Of a stretch of DNA of 8,046 nt, positions 1 through 5,857 are shown one piece after another. Under the pieces are notes generated by a model, which saw only the letters and a list, made by a program, of their open reading frames with translations, was not told the origin of the DNA and did not search any database. The first letter of the stretch is position 1. Every line of letters starts with the position of its first letter. A program made the position numbers and the translations under genes. Origin of the DNA: Candidatus Scatomorpha stercorigallinarum (GTDB lineage: Bacteria; Bacillota_A; Clostridia; Oscillospirales; Oscillospiraceae); contig DVOV01000128.1 of assembly GCA_018713375.1 (NCBI GenBank), positions 1 through 8,046 on the forward strand, in the 5' to 3' direction.

Positions 1-151
1 CGCCTGGAGGCAGATGCGCTGCGCCCGGTCTACCGAAAGGCTTCCAACAGTGGGGCGCGCAGCGCAATTGCCAGCGGCCGTTGGCCGCCTTTGGAGTCTG
101 AGGGGTTTCTTTTTGACAAGACAAAAAGAAATCTCTCAGAAAAAATGGGGG
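1..151. other. Left flank, no supportable gene
   Basis: No convincing gene is visible here. Frame 1 is open from the left edge to a TAA at 166-168 and could be the tail of an upstream gene. Its last part, however, is only the translation of the hairpin element at 89-139, so I do not call it. A small perfect hairpin lies at 74-88 (GCGGCC, loop GTT, GGCCGC) directly before that element. A 66-residue reading frame starting at 14 has no ribosome binding site and also runs through the hairpin and the promoter, so it is very unlikely to be real. Confidence 0.5.
89..139 (+). repeat. Hairpin element, copy 1 (upstream of the terminase block)
   Basis: This copy starts CTTTGGAGTCTGAGGGG and folds into a long hairpin. 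Bases 98-115 pair with 122-139, giving 18 pairs including two G-U pairs (103/134 and 105/132), with a six-base loop ACAAGA. The same element recurs at 4278-4327. The two G-U pairs are stable only in + strand RNA, so if it acts as RNA it is probably read rightward. No U-tract follows the 3' arm, so it does not look like a standard intrinsic terminator. It ends 12 bases before the -35 box of the terminase promoter. Function unknown. Confidence 0.7.
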
Positions 152-180
152 TTGATTTGGTTAAGTAAGTTGATTATATT
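152..180 (+). promoter_or_regulatory. Sigma-70-type promoter for the terminase operon
   Basis: TTGATT (152-157; 4 of 6 consensus bases) and TATATT (175-180; 5 of 6) are separated by exactly 17 bases, in an AT-rich patch that stands out from the GC-rich surroundings. Transcription would begin near 187, about 30 bases before the first gene. The leader holds an AGGAGG at 194-199, which is 20 bases from the ATG at 220 and therefore poorly placed for it. A 13-codon reading frame starts at 201 (AGGTGG at 184-189 is 11 bases upstream) and overlaps the first gene. It could be a leader peptide or chance. Confidence 0.65.
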
Positions 181-219
181 AGCAGGTGGAGAGAGGAGGG
201 ATGCGAAGCGTTAGGCAAG

Positions 220-540
220 ATGAAGGTGGCGCGGGTGCTTAAGGAGTATGCCGCGGACTGCGAGCGGGAGGGGCGCTACCCCTCCGAGGCGGGGCTGATG
301 CTGCGCCTGGGCGTGGGCGAGGAGGAATACCGCGCGCTGTGTGAGCGCGAGGACACCGCCCCGCTGCTGGAACGGGCGCGGCTGGGCCGCGTGGACTGGC
401 TGGAGAGCCGCATCACGCGCGGCGGGGCCGGCATCACCGGGCTCATGAGCGTGCTCCGGCGCGAGGACGCCGCCGCGGCCGAGGAGGCGCGGCTGATCAT
501 CCGCATGGAGGGCCTGGGCGGCCCGGAGGCGGCCAAATGA
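220..540 (+). CDS. Phage terminase small subunit-like protein
   Basis: A 106-residue, highly charged, mainly helical protein directly upstream of, and overlapping by four bases (ATGA), the large terminase gene. This is the usual place for the small subunit, which recognises the packaging site and hands DNA to the large subunit. The N-terminal part (VLKEYAADCEREGRYPSEAG, residues 6-25, followed by a short helical stretch) and the region around residues 69-80 (GGAGITGLMSVL) resemble small terminase-like proteins I know from Clostridia phages. There is no signal peptide or membrane segment. ATG 220 is the only normal in-frame start after the upstream TAA at 166-168, but its ribosome binding site is weak. 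A GTG at 226 is a possible alternative. The assignment rests on position and overall likeness, not on a diagnostic motif. Confidence 0.65.
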   Translation: MKVARVLKEYAADCEREGRYPSEAGLMLRLGVGEEEYRALCEREDTAPLLERARLGRVDWLESRITRGGAGITGLMSVLRREDAAAAEEARLIIRMEGLGGPEAAK

Positions 541-1922
541 GGCCGCGGGGCGCGCCGCTGCTCTGGGACCCCGGCACGGCCAACCCCAAGCAGCGCGAAT
601 TCTTCCGCAGCCGCGCGCTCTACACCGCCTATGGCGGCGCCAAGGGCGGCGGCAAGACCTGGGCCGTGCGCACCAAGGCCCTGCTGGGGGCCTATTATTA
701 CCCCGGCATCAGGATACTCATCATGCGCAGGACCTACCCGGAGCTGCTGAACAACCACATAGAGCCCATGAGGCAGGCCCTGCGTCCGGCGTTCGCGAAA
801 TACAGCGCCGAGCGCAGGGCCATATATTTCTCCAACGGCAGCGTGATACGCTTCGGCCACTGGGCCGGGGAGCGCTCCGAGGGCGAGTACAACGGGCAGG
901 AGTACGACTGGATATTCATCGACGAGGCCACGCAGTTCACCTGGAGGGCGTTCCAGTTCCTGGGCTCGCTGCTGCGCGGCGTGAACGACATACCGAAGCG
1001 CATGTACCTCACCTGCAACCCGGGCGGCGTGGGGCACCGCTGGGTGAAGAGGCTTTTCATCGACCGCGATTTCATCACCGGGCGGGATGACCCGGAGGAG
1101 AACGAAGATCCCGCGGACTATGTGTTCATACCGGCCACGGTGGAGGACAACGAGGCGCTGCTGAGGGCTTCGCCGGGATATCTGCGGCTGCTCTCCGCGC
1201 TGCCGGAGGACCTGCGGCGGGCCTGCCGCTACGGGGACTGGGGGGCGCTGGGCGGGAGCTATTTTTTCGAGTTCGACAACGACGCGCACACCTGCGAGAG
1301 CTTCGCGCCGCCGCGGCGCTGGCGGCGCTACCGCAGCTTTGACTACGGGCTGGACATGTTCGCCTGCGCCTGGTTCGCCGTGGACGGCGAGGGGCGGGCC
1401 TGGATGTACCGCGAGTACGCCGGGAGCGGGCTGACCGCCGGCGAGGCCGCCAGGCAGATGCTGCTGCGCACGCCGGAGGGCGAGGAGATCGAGGCTACCT
1501 TCGCCCCGCCGGACATGTGGAGCCGGCAGCGCGAGACGGGGCGCACCATCGCCGACATCTTCTTTGAAAACGGCGCGGCGCTGACGCGCGCGCCCAACGC
1601 CCGCGCGCAGGGGCACATGCTCGTCAAGGAGCTGCTGCAAAAGCGCGCCGACGGGCGGCCGGGGCTGATATTCATGCGCTGCTGCCGGGAGACCATCGAC
1701 GACATGAGGGACATACAGTCCGACGAGCGCGACCCCAACGACTGCGCGCGCGAGCCGCACGAGGTGACGCACCGCGTGGACGCCGTGCGCTATTTCTGTG
1801 CCAGCCGCTTCGCGCCGGCGGAGAGCGGCGGCGAGGACGGGACGGAGGACGAGGAGGACAAAATGAGCTACTTTGAATTCATGACCGGCCGCCGGCCGGG
1901 GAAGGGGGAGACATGGCTGTGA
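537..1922 (+). CDS. terL: Phage terminase large subunit (packaging ATPase/nuclease)
   Basis: The motor that pumps DNA into the prohead and cuts it. The 461 residues are full length for the family. The ATPase domain has Walker A GGAKGGGKT (33-41), Walker B WIFIDEAT (125-132, with D129 and catalytic E130) and the coupling motif TCNPGG (159-164). The RNase H-like nuclease domain follows, with likely metal-binding acidic residues D269 in FDYGLD, D326 in PPDMW and D415 in HRVDAVRYF. The C-terminus is acidic (about residues 433-442) before a short basic end. The start overlaps the small subunit gene by four bases and the end overlaps the next gene by ten, so translation is probably coupled. All key residues are present and I see no frameshift. 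Confidence 0.96.
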   Translation: MRPRGAPLLWDPGTANPKQREFFRSRALYTAYGGAKGGGKTWAVRTKALLGAYYYPGIRILIMRRTYPELLNNHIEPMRQALRPAFAKYSAERRAIYFSNGSVIRFGHWAGERSEGEYNGQEYDWIFIDEATQFTWRAFQFLGSLLRGVNDIPKRMYLTCNPGGVGHRWVKRLFIDRDFITGRDDPEENEDPADYVFIPATVEDNEALLRASPGYLRLLSALPEDLRRACRYGDWGALGGSYFFEFDNDAHTCESFAPPRRWRRYRSFDYGLDMFACAWFAVDGEGRAWMYREYAGSGLTAGEAARQMLLRTPEGEEIEATFAPPDMWSRQRETGRTIADIFFENGAALTRAPNARAQGHMLVKELLQKRADGRPGLIFMRCCRETIDDMRDIQSDERDPNDCAREPHEVTHRVDAVRYFCASRFAPAESGGEDGTEDEEDKMSYFEFMTGRRPGKGETWL

Positions 1923-2239
1923 CCATCAAACGGGGGGACGAGTGCCCCCTGGCCGTGCGCGTGGAGCTGAACGGGCAGGCTGTTGACGTGAGCGAGGTGG
2001 AGACGGCGGAGTTCTGCCTGGGGAAGAGGCTGAGGAAGCTATATCCCGGGGAGGTGGAGCACGACGCGGAGACGGGGGAATTCCTCCTGCCGCTGACGCA
2101 GGAGGAGACCTTCGCCCTGCCGCCGGGCGCGGCGCTGCCGCTGGACGTGCGCGTGAAATTCACCGGCGGGGACGTACTGGGCTGCGTGCGCATGGGGGCC
2201 GTGGCCGTCTGCGACGCGATATCGGGGGAGGTGCTGTGA
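1913..2239 (+). CDS. Small conserved-type phage protein, possible fibre/baseplate adaptor
   Basis: A 108-residue protein that appears all beta: short alternating hydrophobic strands and a beginning MAVTIKRGDECPLAVRVELN. This pattern is familiar from small proteins next to tail fibre or upper-baseplate genes in Firmicutes phages, whose beta-sandwich domains help attach fibres. No catalytic motif, signal peptide or membrane segment is visible. The gene starts inside the last codons of the large terminase gene (10-base overlap) behind a purine-rich GGGGAAGGGGGAG. It ends one base before the next start, so it is clearly part of the same transcript. The role is inferred from neighbours and general likeness; I cannot name a family with certainty. 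Confidence 0.7.
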   Translation: MAVTIKRGDECPLAVRVELNGQAVDVSEVETAEFCLGKRLRKLYPGEVEHDAETGEFLLPLTQEETFALPPGAALPLDVRVKFTGGDVLGCVRMGAVAVCDAISGEVL

Positions 2240-2240
2240 G

Positions 2241-2792
2241 ATGGCGCTCACTGTGGAGCTGAATAGCGCGCCGGCGCTGAGGCAGGAGCTGGGGCCGGCG
2301 CGGCTGCTGCCGGGGCCGCGCGGCGAGGCCGCCACCGTGGCCGTGGGCTCCGTCGCCAGCGGCGAGAGCGCCGCCGTGACCAACTCCGGCGACGAGCACG
2401 ACGCCGTTTTCGACTTCGTGCTGCCGCAGGGCGGGCCCGGGCCGGGGCTGGAGTTCGACTGGCAGGGCACGGAGCTGGGCGTGCGGGTGGCCGGGGAGGC
2501 GGAGTACGCATATTCTGACCTGAGAGGGCCGGCCGGACCGGCGGCGGGCGTCATAGCCGTCACGCTGGCGGCGGACGGCTGGGAAGGCGGGCAGCAGGAG
2601 GCGGAGAACGCGGCCTTCCTCGCCGCGGGGAGGGCGTACCTGGTGTCGCCCGCGCCGGAGAGCGTGGAGGCCTACGCCGCGGCGGGGGTGAAGGCCCTGG
2701 ACGTGACGGTGGACGGGGTGATGACCTTCGTCTGCACGGCGGCGCCGGCGGAGGCGCTCAGTGTGAGCGTGATCGCGCTGGAGGTGGCCTGA
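2241..2792 (+). CDS. Short phage fibre-like protein with collagen-like patches
   Basis: A 183-residue structural protein. The N-terminal region leads into a Gly-Pro patch (GPRGEAATV, about 26-34), then a strand segment ending in FDFVLPQGGPGPG (about 57-69). This is the classic pattern in tail fibre proteins where a collagen-like stretch follows a VFDFVLPQG block. A second patch RGPAGPAAG lies near 94-102. The C-terminal 80 residues (from GVIAVTLAADGW) resemble the small beta domain often found at the end of Firmicutes phage fibre proteins. The collagen-like parts are very short, so a long trimeric rod is unlikely. The start has an excellent site, GGAGGTG at 2227-2233, seven bases upstream and inside the preceding gene. 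The stop shares one base with the next start. Confidence 0.75.
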   Translation: MALTVELNSAPALRQELGPARLLPGPRGEAATVAVGSVASGESAAVTNSGDEHDAVFDFVLPQGGPGPGLEFDWQGTELGVRVAGEAEYAYSDLRGPAGPAAGVIAVTLAADGWEGGQQEAENAAFLAAGRAYLVSPAPESVEAYAAAGVKALDVTVDGVMTFVCTAAPAEALSVSVIALEVA

Positions 2793-4042
2793 TGGGGGCG
2801 GTGCTCAACCTGATGCAGCCGGGCGGCGGCGGGGGGATGGCCTGGCCGCCCACGGCGGAGGAGGTATACGCGCTGACGCGGCCGGCGGACTGGCTGGCGC
2901 TGCCGCAGCCCGCGCCGGGCGAGGTATACATGCTGGCGCTGATACCGGCGGAGGGCTCCGCGCTGCTGGCGTTCACCGTGGAGTGTACGGGGAACTGGAC
3001 GGCGGCGGTGGGCACCGTGAGCGGCGGGGCGTTCGTGCCCACGGAGAGCGCGGCGCTCGCCTCCGGCGCCGTGTGGGAGAGCGAGCTGGCGGCGGCGGAC
3101 TTTGGCGGCGTGACGGAGGAGGGCTTCGCCCAGGCGGTGGTGAAGCTCTCCGGCACGGGCATCACCGCCGTCGCCCCGGCGGCGCACAGCGCGCGCAGCA
3201 ATTTTACGGCCTGGGGCGTGGCGGAGATAAGCTGCCTGCTGCCGGACGGGGCCGAGTTCCGCTGCGGCGGGACGACGGCGAGGACGGCGCTGGCGGCGCT
3301 GCGGTATTTTTCCGGCGGGGGAGGGAAGCTGAAGGGCAACTTCGCCTCCGGCTCGGCGACGCTGGGCGCGTTCCAGATGTGCCAGTCGCTCGTCTGCGCC
3401 ATGGGCGTGGGCACAGCGGGGCAGACAGACCTGAGCGGCATGTTCAGCGGCTGCACGTCGCTGCTGGCCGTGTCCGGGCTGGACTGCTCGTCGGCGACGG
3501 ACGTGAGCAACATGTTCATGAACTGCGTTTCGCTGCCCGCCGCGCCGGAGCTCGACCTGAGCTCGGCGGAGACGCTCGCGGGGCTGTTCCGCGGCTGCGA
3601 GGCGCTGCGCTCGGTGGGGGACATCAGCGCGCCGCTGGCGGCGAGCGCGCAGAACATGTTCACCTCCTGCCTGACGCTGAGAGCGGTGGGCGAGTTGGAC
3701 ATACCCGCCGCGACGACGCTGGCGGCGGCCTTCCAGGGCTGCACGGCGCTGGAGCGCGTGGGGCGGCTGGGGCTGGCGGCGCTGACGAACGCCAACGCGG
3801 CCTTTACCAACTGCGCGGCGCTGGGGAGCGTGAGGCTCGACCCGGAGGCCGCGGGCTGGGCGGGCGCGAGCCTCAGCCTTGCCAACTGCGGCATGGGCCA
3901 CTCGGCGCTCGCCGCGCTGCTGGCGAGCCTGCCGACGGTCACGGCGGGGACGCTGACGCTGACCGGGAACTACGGCGCGGGCGAGCTGAGCGAGGCGGAG
4001 ATAGCGGCGGCGGAGGCCAAAGGGTGGACGGTGAGCACGTGA
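2792..4042 (+). CDS. Phage fibre/adhesin-like protein with BspA-type leucine-rich repeats
   Basis: A 416-residue protein. Residues 1-75 have a phage fibre-type beginning (Gly-rich linker at 11-15, then a beta-rich segment with EVYMLALIP). Residues 76-187 form an unrecognised Ala/Gly-rich region. Residues 188-355 are seven repeats of exactly 24 residues, each with a core like xMFxxCxxL. This is the BspA-like/DUF285 leucine-rich repeat type used for surface binding in bacteria and their phages. The seven cysteines (197, 221, 245, 269, 293, 317, 341) fall 24 residues apart. A short cap with LTLTGNYG (387-394) ends the protein. No signal peptide is present, as expected for a virion protein. It is the last gene of the terminase block and shares one base (TGATG) with the gene before it. 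Probable role: receptor binding at the tail tip or particle surface. Confidence 0.8.
   Translation: MGAVLNLMQPGGGGGMAWPPTAEEVYALTRPADWLALPQPAPGEVYMLALIPAEGSALLAFTVECTGNWTAAVGTVSGGAFVPTESAALASGAVWESELAAADFGGVTEEGFAQAVVKLSGTGITAVAPAAHSARSNFTAWGVAEISCLLPDGAEFRCGGTTARTALAALRYFSGGGGKLKGNFASGSATLGAFQMCQSLVCAMGVGTAGQTDLSGMFSGCTSLLAVSGLDCSSATDVSNMFMNCVSLPAAPELDLSSAETLAGLFRGCEALRSVGDISAPLAASAQNMFTSCLTLRAVGELDIPAATTLAAAFQGCTALERVGRLGLAALTNANAAFTNCAALGSVRLDPEAAGWAGASLSLANCGMGHSALAALLASLPTVTAGTLTLTGNYGAGELSEAEIAAAEAKGWTVST
3353..3856 (+). repeat. Seven-unit 72-bp coding repeat (BspA-type)
   Basis: Seven in-frame units of 72 bases encode the 24-residue leucine-rich repeats of the fibre/adhesin-like protein. 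The units have diverged in sequence but keep exact length, the FxxC core (the F is invariant) and the following hydrophobic position. No unit carries an insertion or deletion. This points to selection on the protein fold rather than a recent tandem expansion. Confidence 0.8.
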
Positions 4043-4110
4043 GGGGCGCAGACCTTCGGCACCCCTCCGGCCGCCTGCGGCGGCCACCTCCCCTGCGCGG
4101 CAGGGGAGGC
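4043..4110. repeat. Palindromic intergenic repeat, copy A
   Basis: A 52-base unit (4043-4094) begins on the first base after the stop codon of the fibre gene and matches copy B (4135-4186) at 51 of 52 positions, differing only at 4053 (C) against 4145 (T). It contains a perfect 7-bp hairpin with loop TGC (4069-4085). A second hairpin follows (CCTCCCCTGC, loop GCG, GCAGGGGAGG; 4087-4109). The layout resembles REP-like intergenic palindromes that are abundant in GC-rich gut Clostridia. Neither hairpin is followed by a T-tract. Confidence 0.8.
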
Positions 4111-4134
4111 TTGGGGGGCGCGCTGCTTATCGAA

Positions 4135-4199
4135 GGGGCGCAGACTTTCGGCACCCCTCCGGCCGCCTGCGGCGGCCACCTCCCCTTAAAAGGGGAGGC
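4135..4199. repeat. Palindromic intergenic repeat, copy B
   Basis: Second copy of the 52-base unit (4135-4186), 92 bases after copy A. It has the same 7-bp hairpin with loop TGC (4161-4177). The second hairpin keeps the CCTCCCC/GGGGAGG stem, but its tip is changed from TGC-GCG-GCA to a TTAAAA-type tip (4179-4198). The stem is preserved while the loop differs, which suggests that the fold matters. Confidence 0.8.
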
Positions 4200-4277
4200 G
4201 GGGGGCTTGCGCAGACTGCGATGCGCGGGAAGGCGTAAAAGACAGTTCGCGGCTGCGACGCGCGCCAAAGCGCTTTT

Positions 4278-4327
4278 CTTTGGAGTCTGAGGGGTTTCTT
4301 TTGGCGCAAGCAAAAGAAATCTCTCAG
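4278..4327 (+). repeat. Hairpin element, copy 2 (upstream of the lysis genes)
   Basis: Second copy of the element at 89-139. Bases 4287-4303 pair with 4311-4327 (17 pairs, two of them G-U at 4292/4322 and 4294/4320), with loop GCGCAAG. Compared with copy 1, the T-run in the left arm and the A-run in the right arm are each one base shorter, so the change is compensated. It lies 34 bases before the lysin start, in the same orientation to that gene as copy 1 is to the terminase genes. A weaker short hairpin GCGC-CAAA-GCGC followed by TTTT lies just upstream at 4262-4277. I find no convincing promoter between this element and the lysin gene. Confidence 0.7.
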
Positions 4328-4361
4328 TATTTGACCGCAGGAGACATCAGGAGGTGTTTAT

Positions 4362-5138
4362 TTGGAATTCAAACGTGGGATCGACGTATCCAAGTGGCAG
4401 GGGGAGATCGACTGGGAGAAGGTGAAGGGCGCGGGCGTTGAGTTCGCCATGCTGCGCGCCGGATACGGGCAGGGGAACGCCGACAGCATGTTCGCGCGCA
4501 ACGCCGCCGGCTGCGAGGCCGCGGGGCTGCCCTACGGCGTCTACTGGTTCTCCTACGCCTGGTCAGAGGAGTCCGCCCGCGCGGAGGCCGGGAGCTGCCT
4601 GCAGCTCATCCGCGGGCGCAAAATCGAGTACCCCGTGGCCTTCGACTTTGAAGGCGACAGCGTGGAGTATGCCGAAAAGCGGGGCGTGGCCGTCACTAAA
4701 GAGCTCGTCTCCGCCATGGCGCGGGCCTTCTGCTCGGCCGTGGAGGGCGCGGGGCGCTACGCCATGATCTACACCAACCCCAGCTTCCTCTCGCGCTATC
4801 TGGACGCGCAGATACCGAAGGAATACGACATCTGGCTGGCGCAGTGGCCGGCCAAGCCCGACCCCGCCGCGCCGCCCGTGCTGGCGGGAGGGATGTGGCA
4901 GTACTCCTCCGCCGGCAGCGTGGACGGCGTGCAGGGGCGCGTCGATCTGGACGCGGCGTATAAGGACTACCCGGCGCTGACCGCCGCTGTTGGCGCTTCG
5001 GGCGCGTCCGGCTCCGAGACGGAGAGGGCGCGCGAGTGGGTGATGGAGCGCGGCATATCCGACGGCGAGCGCGGCGCGGAGGCGGCCACCAGGCAGCAGG
5101 TGTGGACGATGCTGTACAGGATGAACGGAGGAAAATAA
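4362..5138 (+). CDS. GH25 phage endolysin (N-acetylmuramidase)
   Basis: Cuts the MurNAc-GlcNAc glycan bond of the cell wall at the end of infection. Residues 1-203 form a GH25 lysozyme barrel. It begins with RGIDVSKWQG (D8 at the active site), has the catalytic pair in FDFEGD (D95 and E97), then WLAQW (158-162), WQYSS (179-183) and VDLD (194-197). After an Ala/Gly/Ser linker, residues 221-258 look like one short SLH-type segment ending ATRQQVWTMLYR. This could bind wall polymers but is shorter than a full SLH domain. There is no signal peptide, so release should depend on the holin. The start is TTG, chosen because a perfect AGGAGGTG (4349-4356) sits five bases upstream and the conserved fold begins immediately. 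The holin gene follows with no gap. Confidence 0.93.
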   Translation: MEFKRGIDVSKWQGEIDWEKVKGAGVEFAMLRAGYGQGNADSMFARNAAGCEAAGLPYGVYWFSYAWSEESARAEAGSCLQLIRGRKIEYPVAFDFEGDSVEYAEKRGVAVTKELVSAMARAFCSAVEGAGRYAMIYTNPSFLSRYLDAQIPKEYDIWLAQWPAKPDPAAPPVLAGGMWQYSSAGSVDGVQGRVDLDAAYKDYPALTAAVGASGASGSETERAREWVMERGISDGERGAEAATRQQVWTMLYRMNGGK

Positions 5139-5405
5139 GTGAACAAGATCAACTGGAAGATAAGGCTCCGGAACAAGGCTTTCTGGCTGGGGGCGATACC
5201 GGCCGCGCTGCTGCTGGCGCGCTCCGCGGCCGGCGTTTTCGGCATATCGCTGGAGCTGGACTGGCTGGGCGAGAGGCTGCTGGAGCTGGTGAACGCGCTA
5301 TTTGCCCTGCTGGCCGCGCTGGGCGTCGTCACCGACCCCACGACCGAGGGGCTGGGCGACAGCGAGCGCGCCCTGGCCTATACGGCGCCGGCGGCGCGGC
5401 AGTGA
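5139..5405 (+). CDS. Phage holin, phiLC3-like
   Basis: A small membrane protein that permeabilises the inner membrane and lets the endolysin reach the wall. The 88 residues fit the phiLC3 holin family. They have the INWKIRLRNKAFW start (4-16), two membrane segments (about 15-36 and 47-64), then the conserved VTDPTTEGLGDSERAL (64-79) and a short tail. The start is GTG, directly after the lysin stop codon, with GGAGG at 5127-5131 seven bases upstream. The direct junction suggests coupled translation. The next gene starts 10 bases after its stop. Confidence 0.9.
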   Translation: MNKINWKIRLRNKAFWLGAIPAALLLARSAAGVFGISLELDWLGERLLELVNALFALLAALGVVTDPTTEGLGDSERALAYTAPAARQ

Positions 5406-5415
5406 GGCGAAAAGT

Positions 5416-5844
5416 ATGGCAAAGGTGCGCACTGGGACGCGGGAGAGCGTTTACAAGATCGAGCGCTGGCTGGGCGTGAACGAGGCGCAGGAGGGCGAGG
5501 CGCGGCTGAAGGCCGGGGAGGCCGCCGTGATGCGCAATTTCCGCGTTACCGCCGGCGGGGCGCTGCGCAAACGGCCCGGCAGCGCCGCCGTGGCCGGGCT
5601 GCTGAGCGCATATACGGTGGAGGCGGACAGCTCCGTCACCGAGGTGCTGCTGAAAGAGAGCGGCGCGAGCACGGCGCAGTTCGTCATGTACCCGACGGCG
5701 GAGGCCGACAGCGTGGGCGCCATCGAGCTCACCGGCGCGCCGGTGACGGTGACGGCGGCCAACGCCGCGCAGTGCGAGGGCTATTACTACCGCGACGCGG
5801 CCGGGCGGGTGCACCGCTTCGCCGCGCTGGCGCATTCGACCTGA
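5416..5844 (+). CDS. N-terminal half of a phage virion protein (nozzle-like), apparently split
   Basis: A 142-residue protein. Residues 33-55 contain AGEAAVMRNFRVTAGG followed by LRKRPGS. This is the type of beginning seen in podoviral tail nozzle (tail tubular B-like) and related virion proteins, where a conserved N-terminal strand ends in a KRPG block. The rest (60-142) is beta-rich and ends in EGYYYRDAAGRVHRFAAL. I infer that the protein is the front part of a larger structural protein whose body resumes at about residue 60 of the product starting at 6967. I recall related phage proteins as one continuous chain, but I cannot check an alignment here. ATG 5416 has GAGG eight bases upstream. 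An upstream in-frame extension to 5302 is rejected because it would lie inside the holin gene. A stand-alone protein is the alternative. Confidence 0.7.
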   Translation: MAKVRTGTRESVYKIERWLGVNEAQEGEARLKAGEAAVMRNFRVTAGGALRKRPGSAAVAGLLSAYTVEADSSVTEVLLKESGASTAQFVMYPTAEADSVGAIELTGAPVTVTAANAAQCEGYYYRDAAGRVHRFAALAHST

Positions 5845-5857
5845 GAGGGGGAGGGAC

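Noticed and set aside
98..139. Intrinsic terminator reading of the hairpin elements
   Set aside because: No T-tract follows the 3' arm on either strand at either copy. The T and A runs are inside the stem.
14..214. A 66-codon + strand frame at the left edge
   Set aside because: No ribosome binding site, and it reads through the hairpin element and the promoter.
276..1772. A 498-codon open frame on the minus strand
   Set aside because: It is the antisense of the terminase genes. Long antisense frames are expected in GC-rich coding DNA, and the + strand has all terminase motifs.
2672..4087. A 471-codon minus strand frame
   Set aside because: Antisense shadow of the fibre genes, Arg/Ala-rich, starting within the intergenic repeat.
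4043..4199. CRISPR array
   Set aside because: Only two repeat units with internal palindromes, no spacer series and no cas genes.
2983..4290. A 435-codon + strand frame overlapping the BspA-type gene
   Set aside because: The product is Arg/Gly-rich low-complexity, runs through the non-coding palindromic repeats and ends inside the hairpin element. It is a frame shadow.
4331..4360. A lysin promoter starting at TTGACC
   Set aside because: No acceptable -10 box lies at 16-18 bases, and the transcript would start at or after the lysin start codon.
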